Below, piece after piece: positions 1-8,165 of a stretch of DNA of 30,591 nucleotides. Each line of letters opens with the position of its first letter. Position 1 is the first letter of the stretch. The notes under the pieces are model-generated. The model did no database searches and had not been told where the DNA came from. It saw only the letters and a program-made list of their open reading frames with translations. The stretch comes from an uncultured Dorea sp. (GTDB lineage: Bacteria > Bacillota > Clostridia > Lachnospirales > Lachnospiraceae), in contig CAJTQA010000043.1 of the NCBI GenBank assembly GCA_910578455.1, positions 1 to 30,591 on the forward strand, given 5' to 3'. A program made the position numbers and the translations under genes.

Positions 1-1
1 A

Positions 2-265
2 CATTTCCTGACCTGTTTTTTAAGCCTGCTGGTATATAGACTGTTAGAAAGGGAACTCCACTCTAAATATACCTGTGAAGAAATCCTGTCCAAGTTAAAA
101 GAGATGAATTTTGCGGATGTGGGGGAGCAGGGATTTATGCCATTATATGAACGTGACAAGCTGACCGATGCCCTGCATGATGCCTGCGGTTTCCGGACAG
201 ACTACCAGTTCATCTCGAAAAGCAGGATGAAAAACATTCAGAAAAAAAGTAAAGGCAGGAAATAA
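2..265 (+). CDS. IS1634-family transposase, C-terminal end (partial)
   Basis: The reading frame is open from the window edge to a TAA at 263-265 and gives 87 residues. They contain the tail typical of IS1634-like (IS4 superfamily) transposases: a helical FLSLLVYRLLERE segment, then LTDALHDACGFRTDYQFIS and a lysine-rich end. In this family the segment follows the last catalytic residue of the DDE domain, so the active site lies outside the window. The element would catalyse its own cut-and-paste movement. I could not define its terminal inverted repeat or target duplication; the right end must lie between 265 and the neighbouring gene at 385. The family call is from recognition of the C-terminal pattern only. 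Confidence 0.72.
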   Translation, partial: HFLTCFLSLLVYRLLERELHSKYTCEEILSKLKEMNFADVGEQGFMPLYERDKLTDALHDACGFRTDYQFISKSRMKNIQKKSKGRK

Positions 266-287
266 ATTACCAAAGAGTGTGAAAAAG

Positions 288-335
288 AAAAAACCGCTAT
301 AAATACCATAAAATGGGAGATTATAGCGATTTTTT
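288..335 (+). terminator. Rho-independent terminator after the transposase
   Basis: The arms AAACCGCTATAA (291-302) and TTATAGCGATTT (321-332) pair with one mismatch across an 18-base loop and run into a T tract at 330-335. It lies 25 bases after the transposase stop. The long loop and AT-rich stem make it weaker than the other terminators in this window. Confidence 0.5.
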
Positions 336-384
336 GCTACTAAACTGTTAAAGATGAGATTATAGTCCGAAGGCGGATAAAAGT

Positions 385-1335
385 CTAGTGGTTGTTGAGC
401 CTAATTTTGTTCCTTTTTCTGTACATGTCATCCGGCCGCACCAGCCGGTTTGGATAAGCAGTGATGCTGCCGTCCCTGTTATAGAGCACCCCGTTTGCAG
501 AGCGGTACTCCGCATTCATGGAGTCTGCCTCTATAAAGATAAGATTATCCAGAGTGTCAAATGCGCCGGCCTCAATGTATGTGATATTAGCGGGAATATA
601 AATTTCTTCAATCTTCTCTTCCAACCCTCTAAAGGCGCCTTTCCGTATTCCGGTGCATGCGGTATTCCAGGGCAGCACCACCAGCGATGCCTTCATGAAT
701 TTTGATGGATCTGCGTAGCCTGTAATATGCCCTTCGCCATTGCATATAAATCCCGAAATCTCCTTTGTCACTACGAGTTCCGGAACTTTTATGTCTCCTT
801 CCATCTCCCCTGTTCCGCCAATATCTCCTGCCGCGTCTATGGAGGGCAATACCGGGATTTCTTCTGGCCTGCTCTCTGTATAATCCACTTTCTTCCCTGA
901 TTTCCCGGAGCTATTCCCTGATTTGCTTTTCTTCACCGTGACGTTTCTATCCCGGCTTTTCACAGGCTCCAATATATCCGGCTCATCTTCTGCAAATGAG
1001 ACCGCAGCCGGAACATCAGCAATCTCTGTATCTGCTGTCGTTTCATGCTCCCCAGGCAGCACGTCCCGCACCGCCTCTGTCCTGTCTGCTGCCCTTCCCT
1101 TCACTTCCCGGAATATATCCGGCAGCAATTCTCTGCCGGTTTCCATGCCGGATGAAACACAAGAATCCGCCGACACCGCCATTTCTTTCCTGCCCCTCAT
1201 CTCATATCCTGCCTGCACAGACATGTAATAGTACATTCCGCTAAATAATAATGCCAGAAACACCGCACATATTATCTGTTTCCACTCAATATAGCTTTTA
1301 CGGCTCTCATACAGCAGCTCCAAAATCAGTTCCAT
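385..1335 (-). CDS. Membrane-anchored leucine-rich-repeat (BspA/LRR_5-like) protein
   Basis: The protein has 316 residues. I place the start at the internal ATG at 1335, because AGAGGTGCAGAAGAT precedes it at good spacing, whereas the upstream ATG at 1368 has no ribosome-binding site. One hydrophobic segment (IICAVFLALLFSGMYYY, about residues 20-36) follows a short charged N-terminus. This suggests a single-pass anchor with most of the chain outside the cell. A long low-complexity, acidic and then Lys/Ser-rich linker leads to a C-terminal LRR_5-type unit: GAFRGLEEKIEEIYIPANITYI, then a GAFDTL...LYNRDGSITAYP pattern. Only about two repeats are present, fewer than usual, and the end lies 120 bases from the transposase, so truncation by the insertion is possible. 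Function is unknown; such domains often mediate surface binding. Confidence 0.65.
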   Translation of the reverse strand: MELILELLYESRKSYIEWKQIICAVFLALLFSGMYYYMSVQAGYEMRGRKEMAVSADSCVSSGMETGRELLPDIFREVKGRAADRTEAVRDVLPGEHETTADTEIADVPAAVSFAEDEPDILEPVKSRDRNVTVKKSKSGNSSGKSGKKVDYTESRPEEIPVLPSIDAAGDIGGTGEMEGDIKVPELVVTKEISGFICNGEGHITGYADPSKFMKASLVVLPWNTACTGIRKGAFRGLEEKIEEIYIPANITYIEAGAFDTLDNLIFIEADSMNAEYRSANGVLYNRDGSITAYPNRLVRPDDMYRKRNKIRLNNH

Positions 1336-1402
1336 ATCTTCTGCACCTCTTTTTCCAGTATTTTCCATATGCCATTTTATTATAAGATGCTCAATATATA
1401 AT

Positions 1403-1448
1403 AAAAAGAGGCATTTCGGAACAGTCCTGTTTCCATAATGCCTCTTTT
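1403..1448 (-). terminator. Strong intrinsic terminator of the glnA-gatB unit
   Basis: A perfect 12-bp stem pairs AAAAGAGGCATT (1404-1415) with AATGCCTCTTTT (1437-1448) around a 21-base loop. In the minus-strand transcript it ends in a U run, 36 bases after the gatB stop. The A/T symmetry could let it act on transcripts from the other side too, but the longer T tract is on the minus strand. Confidence 0.88.
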
Positions 1449-1484
1449 ACACCAATTTTCGATCAATAAAAATAAATACCGTTC

Positions 1485-2915
1485 CTACCTAAGCCTTTCA
1501 ATTATCTCCCTCACTTTTCCTGGGTCAGCCTTCCCCCGCATCTTTTTCATCACCTGACCCACCAGAAAGCCAAGAACTTTCTCTTTTCCACCCCGGTATT
1601 CTTCCGCCGCTTTCACATTCTCTGCCAAGACTTCCGCCGCCGCCTTCCTGAGCACGCTATCATCTGTCACTGCCAACAGGCCATGTTCTTTCATATACGC
1701 CGCAGGTTCCACATCTGATTCCAGAATTTTGCCGAATACCATTTTCGCATTCTGCTGATTAATCTTCCCTCGCTCCACCTCTTTTATAAGCTCTGCCAGA
1801 TGCGCGGATGAAAAATGCAGCTCCTCTGGCTCCATATCCTTTTCTTTCAAAAAACGCATTCCTTCTCCCATAAGCCAGTTTGCCGTTTTCTTCGGGGAAC
1901 CGCAAAGCTTTGCCGTCTGTTCAAAGATATCTGAAAGATGCCTGGACTGTGTAATGAGGTTGGAATCATATTCCGGCAGGCCATAATCCCTCTGAAATCT
2001 TTCCGACCTCTCTTTTTGAAATTCCGGCTGCTGCGCTTTAAGCTCTCCAATCCATCCTTCAGAGATTCTTACAGGAGGAATATCCGGATCCGGAAAATAG
2101 CGGTAATCCTTAGCATCTTCTTTTGAGCGCATAGCATAAGAACACTCCTTATTATCATCCCACCTCCTCGTCTCCTGTATGATGCTTTTCCCCGACTCCA
2201 GAAGTTCAATCTGCCTCTCTCGTTCTCCTTCTATGGCGTGGGTGATTGCCTTGAAGGAATTCAGATTTTTCATCTCTGTCCTTGTTCCCAGCCCAACGCA
2301 TCCTGCCTCGCAAACTGAAAGATTCACATCCACCCTCATAGAGCCTTCCTGAAGCTTGCAGTCAGAAATTCCGAGATAACGGCAGAGCATACGAAGCTTT
2401 TCCAAATACATGATTACTTCCTCTGCCGTACTCATATCCGGCTCTGATACAATCTCCACAAGCGGTACTCCACTGCGATTGTAATCCACCAAAGAACAAT
2501 CCTCCCACTCGTCATGAATCAGCTTTCCCGCATCCTCCTCCATATGCATCTCATGAATACGGATTTTTTTCTTACCCTTGGATGTTTCTATTTCCAGATA
2601 ACCGTTATAGCAGATTGGGAGATACAGCTGTGAAATCTGATAGTTCTGCGGATTGTCCGGATAAAAATAGTTTTTCCTGTCAAACCTGCAATAACGGTTA
2701 ATCTCACAATTTGCAGCAAGCCCAAGCTTTAGGGCGTATTCTGCCACTTTCCGATTCAAGACCGGCAGAGCCCCCGGCATGCCCGTACATACCGGACAGG
2801 TGTGTGTATTCGGCTCTCCCCCGAATTTTGCCGGGCATCCGCAAAATATCTTGCTTTCTGTGGACAGCTCAATGTGAACCTCCAGCCCGATTACCGTCTC
2901 ATATTGCTTTGCCAA
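1485..2915 (-). CDS. gatB: Aspartyl/glutamyl-tRNA amidotransferase subunit B
   Basis: GatB binds the misacylated tRNA and phosphorylates its Asp or Glu side chain, so that ammonia from GatA can form Asn-tRNA or Gln-tRNA. The protein has 476 residues, the normal length, if it starts at the TTG at 2915, giving MAKQYETVIGLEVH. AGGGAGG lies six bases upstream, while the ATG 51 bases further up would add an Arg-rich tail foreign to the family. The Zn-binding cysteines C25, C27, C40 and C43 are visible, and the cradle motif LVDYNRSGVPLVEIVSEPD is intact. The C-terminal YqeY-like tail domain ends in GKADPGKVREIIERLR. The start lies inside gatA, a 17-nt overlap that implies translational coupling. 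It is the last gene of the unit. Confidence 0.96.
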   Translation of the reverse strand: MAKQYETVIGLEVHIELSTESKIFCGCPAKFGGEPNTHTCPVCTGMPGALPVLNRKVAEYALKLGLAANCEINRYCRFDRKNYFYPDNPQNYQISQLYLPICYNGYLEIETSKGKKKIRIHEMHMEEDAGKLIHDEWEDCSLVDYNRSGVPLVEIVSEPDMSTAEEVIMYLEKLRMLCRYLGISDCKLQEGSMRVDVNLSVCEAGCVGLGTRTEMKNLNSFKAITHAIEGERERQIELLESGKSIIQETRRWDDNKECSYAMRSKEDAKDYRYFPDPDIPPVRISEGWIGELKAQQPEFQKERSERFQRDYGLPEYDSNLITQSRHLSDIFEQTAKLCGSPKKTANWLMGEGMRFLKEKDMEPEELHFSSAHLAELIKEVERGKINQQNAKMVFGKILESDVEPAAYMKEHGLLAVTDDSVLRKAAAEVLAENVKAAEEYRGGKEKVLGFLVGQVMKKMRGKADPGKVREIIERLR

Positions 2916-4386
2916 CACAGTCCCTCCTTTCCCATGCCGCCGGAAACGCACCGCGCAGGCTCTCATATGCCGCCGCGGCTTTAAGTATTTTCTTTTCCTG
3001 AAAACAGTTCCCTATAAACTGCATGCCAATAGGAAGCCCCCGGCTATCTATGGCACATGGCACACTCACCGCTGGAAGACCTGACAGATTCACCGCCACT
3101 GTATAGATATCACTCAGATACATTTTAAGTGGATCGGAAAGGCTTGTTCCAATCTTCGGAGCCGTGGTAGGCGATGCCGGTGCCAGAATACAGTCATATC
3201 TTTTAAAAGCTTTATTAAATTCTTCTTTAATAAGACGTTTTGCTTTCAGCGCTTTCAGATAGTAAGCGTCATAATAACCGGAACTGAGCACAAAAGAGCC
3301 TAAAAGAATCCTTCGTTTCACTTCCTCTCCAAACCCCTCCTGACGACTTTTCTTATACATCTCATGAAGCTCTGATACCGTGTCGCTCCTATATCCGTAC
3401 TTGATGCCGTCGAACCGTTCAAGGTTCGAGCTTGCCTCCGCACATGCGATGATATAATAAGCCGGGATGACGTAATCGGTAAGCCCCAGTGAAAAGAACT
3501 CTGTTTCTGCACCGTTTTCCTCCATGAAATGCACAGCATCAAGAATCCCTTTCCTTACCTCTCCCTCAAGACCTGATGCCAGATACTCTTTCGGAACTCC
3601 AATCTTCATACCGCTGAAACCACCAGAGAGAGTTTCTTTTATTCTCCCTATTCCGCGCCCGGTACTGGTGGCATCCTTTTCGTCCTTCCCTGCAATCACT
3701 TCAAATAAAACTGCACAATCCTCAACCGTTTTTCCGATAGAGCCAATCTGATCCAGCGAGGATGCATAGGCAATAAGCCCATACCTGGATACCCTCCCGT
3801 AAGTCGGTTTTAACCCGCACACACCGCAGTACGCAGCAGGCTGACGGATTGATCCTCCCGTGTCAGACCCTAAAGCCAGGGGCGCCTCTCCTGCCGCCAC
3901 CGCAGCGCACGACCCTCCTGACGAGCCTCCCGGAACATGTCCTTCTTTCCACGGGTTTACAGTCGTCTCAAAAACAGAAGTCTCAGTGGTGCTGCCCATT
4001 GCAAACTCATCCATATTGGTTTTGCCCAGAATAATCATCCCTTGACGTTCCATCCGTACCACTGCCTCTGCATCATACGCGGGCACAAAGTTCTTAAGCA
4101 TCCTGGACGCGCAGGTAGTCCTGAGCCCCTTTGTGCAGATATTATCCTTCACCGCCACGGGAACTCCTGCAAGAGATCCGCTATACACCCCATCCCTAAT
4201 CCCTGTCTCGATTTCTTTTATCCGGCTGTTTATACATTCTTCATCTATTGAGATAAATGCATGTACTCCTGGCTCTGTCTTTCGGATATGCGCCAGATAT
4301 GCATCTACCGCCTCTTTTATCTTTAACTCCCTGCTGCGTATCTTTCCGCCAAGCTCAAGTGCAGACATCTTCATAATTTCCTGCAT
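2899..4386 (-). CDS. gatA: Aspartyl/glutamyl-tRNA amidotransferase subunit A
   Basis: GatA is the glutaminase subunit of GatCAB; it releases ammonia from glutamine and channels it to GatB. The 495 residues carry the amidase-signature Ser-cisSer-Lys triad: K80 in VAVKDN, S155 in GGSSGGS and S179 in GSDTGGSIRQP. Length and motifs match functional family members. The start at 4386 has GGGAGGG upstream. The gene follows gatC by 30 bases and overlaps gatB by 17. Since an AspRS of the non-discriminating type lies two genes upstream, the main product is probably Asn-tRNA(Asn); a role on Glu-tRNA(Gln) cannot be excluded from sequence. Confidence 0.97.
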   Translation of the reverse strand: MQEIMKMSALELGGKIRSRELKIKEAVDAYLAHIRKTEPGVHAFISIDEECINSRIKEIETGIRDGVYSGSLAGVPVAVKDNICTKGLRTTCASRMLKNFVPAYDAEAVVRMERQGMIILGKTNMDEFAMGSTTETSVFETTVNPWKEGHVPGGSSGGSCAAVAAGEAPLALGSDTGGSIRQPAAYCGVCGLKPTYGRVSRYGLIAYASSLDQIGSIGKTVEDCAVLFEVIAGKDEKDATSTGRGIGRIKETLSGGFSGMKIGVPKEYLASGLEGEVRKGILDAVHFMEENGAETEFFSLGLTDYVIPAYYIIACAEASSNLERFDGIKYGYRSDTVSELHEMYKKSRQEGFGEEVKRRILLGSFVLSSGYYDAYYLKALKAKRLIKEEFNKAFKRYDCILAPASPTTAPKIGTSLSDPLKMYLSDIYTVAVNLSGLPAVSVPCAIDSRGLPIGMQFIGNCFQEKKILKAAAAYESLRGAFPAAWERRDCVGKAI

Positions 4387-4416
4387 ACTTCTTCCCTCCC
4401 ATGCCGTGATGTACTT

Positions 4417-4716
4417 TCAGACAGTCTTTGGAACAACATACTGCCCTCCTTTGCTTTTCGGCGCATTTTTAAGAGCATCTGCCCTCCCATCTCCATTCGT
4501 CACGGCATCTTCCCGAAAACAGGAATCCTCCTCAAATATATGAACCAGCGGCTCTACATTTTCCGTATCCAGCTCATTCAGCTTTTCTATATAAGACAAA
4601 ATCTTTCCCATCTCTTCCTTCGCCTTTTCCCTCTCTCCGGAAGATAATGCCAGCTTGGACAGAATCTCCACATTTTCCATAGTAGCATCGCTAATCTTTT
4701 TCGCACACATATCCAT
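4417..4716 (-). CDS. gatC: Aspartyl/glutamyl-tRNA amidotransferase subunit C
   Basis: GatC is the small belt-like subunit that wraps GatA and stabilises its contact with GatB. The protein has 99 residues. Its helical N-terminal half, with the family pattern of LSKLALSSGEREKAKEEMGKI followed by LNELDTENVEPL, and a C-terminal stretch ending VPKTV are typical. AGGAAAGG precedes the ATG at 4716; a second in-frame ATG two codons later is also possible. It sits 44 bases after aspS, and no promoter is visible in that gap, so it is probably cotranscribed. Confidence 0.94.
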   Translation of the reverse strand: MDMCAKKISDATMENVEILSKLALSSGEREKAKEEMGKILSYIEKLNELDTENVEPLVHIFEEDSCFREDAVTNGDGRADALKNAPKSKGGQYVVPKTV

Positions 4717-4760
4717 TTCCTTTCCTGCTTATGTTGTTACTGCCAAAAACATCGTACTCC

Positions 4761-6089
4761 CTACGGCTCCAGCCTGCTCATATCCCTTGGAAACAGGCAG
4801 GTTTCCCTTATATTGTCTTCCCCTAAAAGCTGCATCGTCAGACGCTCCAGGCCAATCCCAAGCCCGCCGTGGGGCGGCATCCCGAATCGGAAGGCATCCA
4901 CATACTGCTCCAGCCCTTCCTCCGTCATCCCACGTGTTTCCATCTTCCCCAGCAGGGCCTTCACGTCATGGATTCTCTGTCCGCCCGTCGTAACTTCAAG
5001 ACCCTTGCAGAGCAGGTCAAAGCTTAAGGTGTATTTTTCGTCTTCCGGGTCATCCATCGCATAGAAAGGACGTTTCTTAGACGGATAATGAGTAACGAAC
5101 ACAAAATCCGCCCCGTATTCTTCCTTAAAATACTTTCCAATCATCTCTTCCTCCTCCGGCTCAAGGTCAAACGGATTCCTTATCCTCCGGCTGTATTTTT
5201 CAGACACGAGCTGCTTTGCTTCGTCAAACCTCACATATGGGATGCGGCTCACGTCCGGCAGAGACACTTTAAGCAACTCCAGCTCTCCCCCGTATTCCTC
5301 TTCCAAAAGAGAGAATGCATAGTGCAAAAATGCCGTCTCCATCTCGCAGATATCCAGGAAACCATCTATATACCCCATCTCAAGGTCAAGGCTTGTATAC
5401 TCGTTCAGATGTCGTCTAGTATTGTGCTTTTCTGCCCGGAACACCGGACCCGTCTCAAAGACCCGGTCAAAAACCCCGACCATCATCTGTTTATAGAGCT
5501 GGGGACTTTGCTGTAACACAGCAGGTGTATGAAAATAGGACAGCTTAAACATATTTGCGCCGCCCTCCGCACTTTTTGCTCCAATCTTGGGCGTGTGTAT
5601 CTCCGTAAAGCCCTGGCTGTATAGGAAATCCCGAAATCCTCTCACCAGCCCCTCTTGAATCCTGAATTTTGCCCTCTCCTTTATGTGCCTGAGAGACAAG
5701 GCTCGCCTATCAAGCTTGGCCTCAAGCGAGGTATTCAGTTTCCACTTGTCAACAGGCAAAGGCAGTGGGCCGGATGCCGCAGACAGATACCCTGCCTGTT
5801 CCACGCAAAGTTCCCTTCCAAAAGGAGCCCTCTCTTCATTCCTGACCATTCCGCTGACAGAAAGCACGTCTCCCTGGTGAACCGAGGATAATGGCAGTTT
5901 CGTCTTTCCTTTTTCCCAGACAGCCTGGATAAGGCCTTCCCGTCTCCTTAAGACTACAAAGCCAATCTCCCCCATATTCCGAACGCTGTGTACTGCGCCC
6001 TCTATCGAAACTTCTTCCCCTTCCGCTGCCGATAAAAATTTTTGGAACCCCGATTTCTCAGATCTTCCAGCCGCTTCTATAAAATCCAT
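4761..6089 (-). CDS. aspS: Aspartyl-tRNA synthetase, archaeal-type, probably non-discriminating (Asp/Asn)
   Basis: This class IIb synthetase charges tRNA with aspartate. At 442 residues it is the short archaeal-type enzyme, lacking the GAD insertion of the roughly 590-residue bacterial AspRS. An OB-fold anticodon-binding domain (about residues 25-105) precedes the catalytic core. The core has motif 2 around GPVFRAEKHNTRRH (residues 214-227) and motif 3 GLGIGLER ending at R416. In the anticodon domain, GAVHS places His34 where discriminating archaeal enzymes, as I recall, have Trp; His there is linked to acceptance of tRNA(Asn). With gatCAB directly downstream, the expected job is making Asp-tRNA(Asn) for amidation. 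AGGAGG lies seven bases before the ATG, and the ANTAR gene ends 16 bases upstream. Confidence 0.93.
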   Translation of the reverse strand: MDFIEAAGRSEKSGFQKFLSAAEGEEVSIEGAVHSVRNMGEIGFVVLRRREGLIQAVWEKGKTKLPLSSVHQGDVLSVSGMVRNEERAPFGRELCVEQAGYLSAASGPLPLPVDKWKLNTSLEAKLDRRALSLRHIKERAKFRIQEGLVRGFRDFLYSQGFTEIHTPKIGAKSAEGGANMFKLSYFHTPAVLQQSPQLYKQMMVGVFDRVFETGPVFRAEKHNTRRHLNEYTSLDLEMGYIDGFLDICEMETAFLHYAFSLLEEEYGGELELLKVSLPDVSRIPYVRFDEAKQLVSEKYSRRIRNPFDLEPEEEEMIGKYFKEEYGADFVFVTHYPSKKRPFYAMDDPEDEKYTLSFDLLCKGLEVTTGGQRIHDVKALLGKMETRGMTEEGLEQYVDAFRFGMPPHGGLGIGLERLTMQLLGEDNIRETCLFPRDMSRLEP

Positions 6090-6105
6090 CCTTCATCCTC
6101 CTAGC

Positions 6106-6654
6106 CTAAATCTCGTCATACATAAGCGTCAGTATCATCTGCGCGGTCTCTACCATGTTGGTTCCGTTGTCCATGCTGCACTTCTGAATATAGCGGTAAG
6201 CCTCTTCTTCCGTCAGATGGTTCCTCTCCATCAGCAGGAACTTTGCATTTCGGATGTAGTTCTGTTCCCGTTCTGACCGGCGTTTTGGTCTCTTTTCCCT
6301 CTCCATCCGTTTCTCTAACTGCTGTATGACCATATTCGCAGTATTTACGAGGTCATGTACTTTAAGCGGAATCGTCAGGGAAAGCACGTCTCCCTCCGTT
6401 CCGCCAATCACTTCTGCGGAACCCATTAAAACAAACTCAAAGTACTTCGGAAGATTCTCTGACAGTTCTTTGTAGTGCATATCTTTCAGCCGGAAACTGC
6501 TGATAACAAGCCCGCAGTCATGTTCATTTACCTCCTGGAGCGCAAGAGCCGCAGATGAGTATGCGAATACATGGGAAAAACCATGCCCCAGCAGGATTTT
6601 CCTGATTTTCTTCGCATCCTCCAATTTTGGCAATACTACAACAATTACACTCAT
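6106..6654 (-). CDS. ANTAR-domain RNA-binding antiterminator with degenerate receiver
   Basis: The protein has 182 residues: a CheY-like fold (1-110), a basic coiled linker (EKRMEREKRPKRRSERE, about 114-130) and an ANTAR domain (about 131-180). The ANTAR pattern is LLMERNHLTEEEAYRYIQ...METAQMIL-like, with the conserved Ala residues visible. ANTAR proteins bind hexanucleotide-loop RNA hairpins and prevent transcription termination in leaders. The receiver lacks the phosphorylation apparatus. The acidic pair after strand 1 is Pro-Lys (VVVLPKLED), the acceptor Asp is Ser (VISSF, S52/S53), and the switch Lys before Pro is absent (LTIPLK). Signalling by phosphorylation is therefore unlikely. The gene follows glnA by 21 bases, as in the glnA-nitR arrangement known in solventogenic clostridia. 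It is itself downstream of a leader attenuator, so autoregulation is plausible. Confidence 0.92.
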   Translation of the reverse strand: MSVIVVVLPKLEDAKKIRKILLGHGFSHVFAYSSAALALQEVNEHDCGLVISSFRLKDMHYKELSENLPKYFEFVLMGSAEVIGGTEGDVLSLTIPLKVHDLVNTANMVIQQLEKRMEREKRPKRRSEREQNYIRNAKFLLMERNHLTEEEAYRYIQKCSMDNGTNMVETAQMILTLMYDEI

Positions 6655-6675
6655 CTGCCGTCTCCCTCAACACGT

Positions 6676-8001
6676 TTATACAAGATACAGATATCTGTCA
6701 AGCTCCCATTCTGAGACCTGTTTCAGATAACTCTTCCATTCTTTCCTTTTCACTTGCCAGTACTCCGACGCATAAGGCTCTCCCAATGTCTCCAGGACAA
6801 GGGCGTCCTCCTGCATCGCCTCCAGGGCCTCTCCCAGATTTTCCGGCAGCCTTACGATTCCCTGCTCCTTCTTCTCTTTCCCAGAGAGTTTCCGGATATC
6901 CTCCGTAAGCTCCTGCGGCGAGGAAAGCTGTCTTTCAATGCCGTCAAGCCCCGCCTCCAGGCACAGTGCAAACACCAGGTACGGATTTGACGAGGAATCA
7001 GGGCTCCTGAGCTCCAGGTTCAGTCCCTCGCTCATCCTCTTCCTCACATGGATCAAGGTGTTTCTCTGCCTTTTCGACCATGTGATTTCAGACGGGGCGG
7101 AGGAGTCCGGAACAAGTCTTTTGTAGGAATTCACAAGGGGGTTAAAGATGGCCGTCATGCCTGCCGCATGCCGCAGGATTCCGGCAAGGAAAGCCTCCCC
7201 CGCACGGCTCAATTCTTTTTCTTCATCCTCAAACACATTTTTCCCATCCTTTAGAAGGCGCATATTCAAATGCATGCCGGAGCCATTCATGTCCATTCTC
7301 GGTTTCGGCATAAAAGTAGCGTGAAGTCCGTAGCGCTTTGCAATCGTCCGCACAACCATCTTAAAAGTCATCAGCTTATCGGCAACTGTCAGGGCGTCCT
7401 CAAACGTAAAATCAATCTCATGCTGCGCCGGAGCAATCTCATGGTGCGACGAATCAATCTCATACCCCATTTCCTCCAGAGTCAGGATGATGTCACGCCT
7501 CGTATTCTCTCCCAGATCTATAGGTGAAATATCCAGATACCCTGCCCTCTCATGAGTCAGTGTCGTCGGTCTGCCGTTGTCATCTGTGTGGAACAGGAAA
7601 AATTCACATTCCGGGTTCAGTTGGAATGTATAGCCATGATTTTCCGCTCTCTTTACTGCCCTCTTCAGAATCTGCCTGGGGCTCGCCGCATATTCCTCGC
7701 CGTTTTCCATGCATACATCGCACAGAAGCCGCGCCACCTTTCCCTGCTGTGGGCGCCAGGGCAGTATATTAAAAGTATTAAGATCCGGTTTCAGGTAAAG
7801 GTCTGTCTCCTCTCCTCTGTCAAAACCCTCCAGCGATGCCATGTCAATCGTACAGCGGTTTTCCATCGCCTTTATAAGGCGGCTGGCTGGAATCGCAATA
7901 TTTTTCAAATTGCCAAACATATCCGTAAACTGCAGACGGATAAACTCTACATCCTCGTCTTCCACAATCCTTAAAATTTCCGCTTTACTATAATTTCCCA
8001 T
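6676..8001 (-). CDS. glnA: Glutamine synthetase type I homologue with altered active-site flap
   Basis: GS-I normally joins glutamate and ammonia using ATP. The protein has 441 residues from the ATG at 8001 (AAGGAG six bases upstream; the ATG at 8022 has no such site). Metal-site residues are kept: E131 and E133 in ECEFF, E188, E195, H244 in GSGMH, and E330. The glutamate flap, normally VPGYEAP, reads VPDSSAP, so the catalytic Glu is Ser301. The usual DGSS loop reads TIDMASLEGF, though D53 is kept. The usual IR in the ATP/phosphate region is IH (H318), and an Arg before EVR/ELR is Asn328. These changes are from alignment by eye and suggest reduced or altered activity, or a sensing role. It heads the unit that carries the ANTAR gene. 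Confidence 0.85.
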   Translation of the reverse strand: MGNYSKAEILRIVEDEDVEFIRLQFTDMFGNLKNIAIPASRLIKAMENRCTIDMASLEGFDRGEETDLYLKPDLNTFNILPWRPQQGKVARLLCDVCMENGEEYAASPRQILKRAVKRAENHGYTFQLNPECEFFLFHTDDNGRPTTLTHERAGYLDISPIDLGENTRRDIILTLEEMGYEIDSSHHEIAPAQHEIDFTFEDALTVADKLMTFKMVVRTIAKRYGLHATFMPKPRMDMNGSGMHLNMRLLKDGKNVFEDEEKELSRAGEAFLAGILRHAAGMTAIFNPLVNSYKRLVPDSSAPSEITWSKRQRNTLIHVRKRMSEGLNLELRSPDSSSNPYLVFALCLEAGLDGIERQLSSPQELTEDIRKLSGKEKKEQGIVRLPENLGEALEAMQEDALVLETLGEPYASEYWQVKRKEWKSYLKQVSEWELDRYLYLV

Positions 8002-8065
8002 AAAATTCTCCTTAACATCCATATTCTCTGCCGCATAAACAGCAGTTTTACATATGCTTTAACAC

Positions 8066-8119
8066 AAAAAAGAGGGCACTTCACCCGGGGAATACCCAAG
8101 CAAAGACACCCTCGTCTTT
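8066..8119 (-). promoter_or_regulatory. glnA leader: hexaloop hairpin overlapping an intrinsic terminator
   Basis: In the minus-strand RNA, AAAGAC (8119-8114) pairs perfectly with GUCUUU (8107-8102) around the six-base loop GAGGGU (8113-8108). The same GAGGGUGUC is the 5' arm of a longer imperfect hairpin. There GAGGG pairs with CCCUC at 8076-8072, enclosing CUUGGG/CCCGGG, and is followed by six U (8071-8066). The two folds cannot coexist. No gene other than glnA lies between this terminator and the promoter at 8130-8158, so it is an attenuator; it could also stop readthrough from gltD. Confidence 0.75.
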
Positions 8120-8122
8120 TCA

Positions 8123-8158
8123 TGTTCCGATTATAGCAACCGAAAATCAGATTGTCAA
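8123..8158 (-). promoter_or_regulatory. Near-consensus sigma-A promoter of glnA
   Basis: TTGACA (8158-8153) and TATAAT (8135-8130) are separated by 17 bases, with TGC directly before the -10 box (extended -10). The expected transcript start is near 8123, only about four bases before the hexaloop hairpin. Confidence 0.9.
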
Positions 8159-8165
8159 GTGATGT

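Noticed and set aside
2913..2966. ATG at 2966 as the start of gatB
   Set aside because: It would add 17 Arg-rich residues not in the family; the TTG at 2915 has AGGGAGG in place and gives the normal N-terminus.
8066..8130. glnA leader as a T-box
   Set aside because: There is no TGG-containing T-box sequence or specifier stem, and the leader is far too short.
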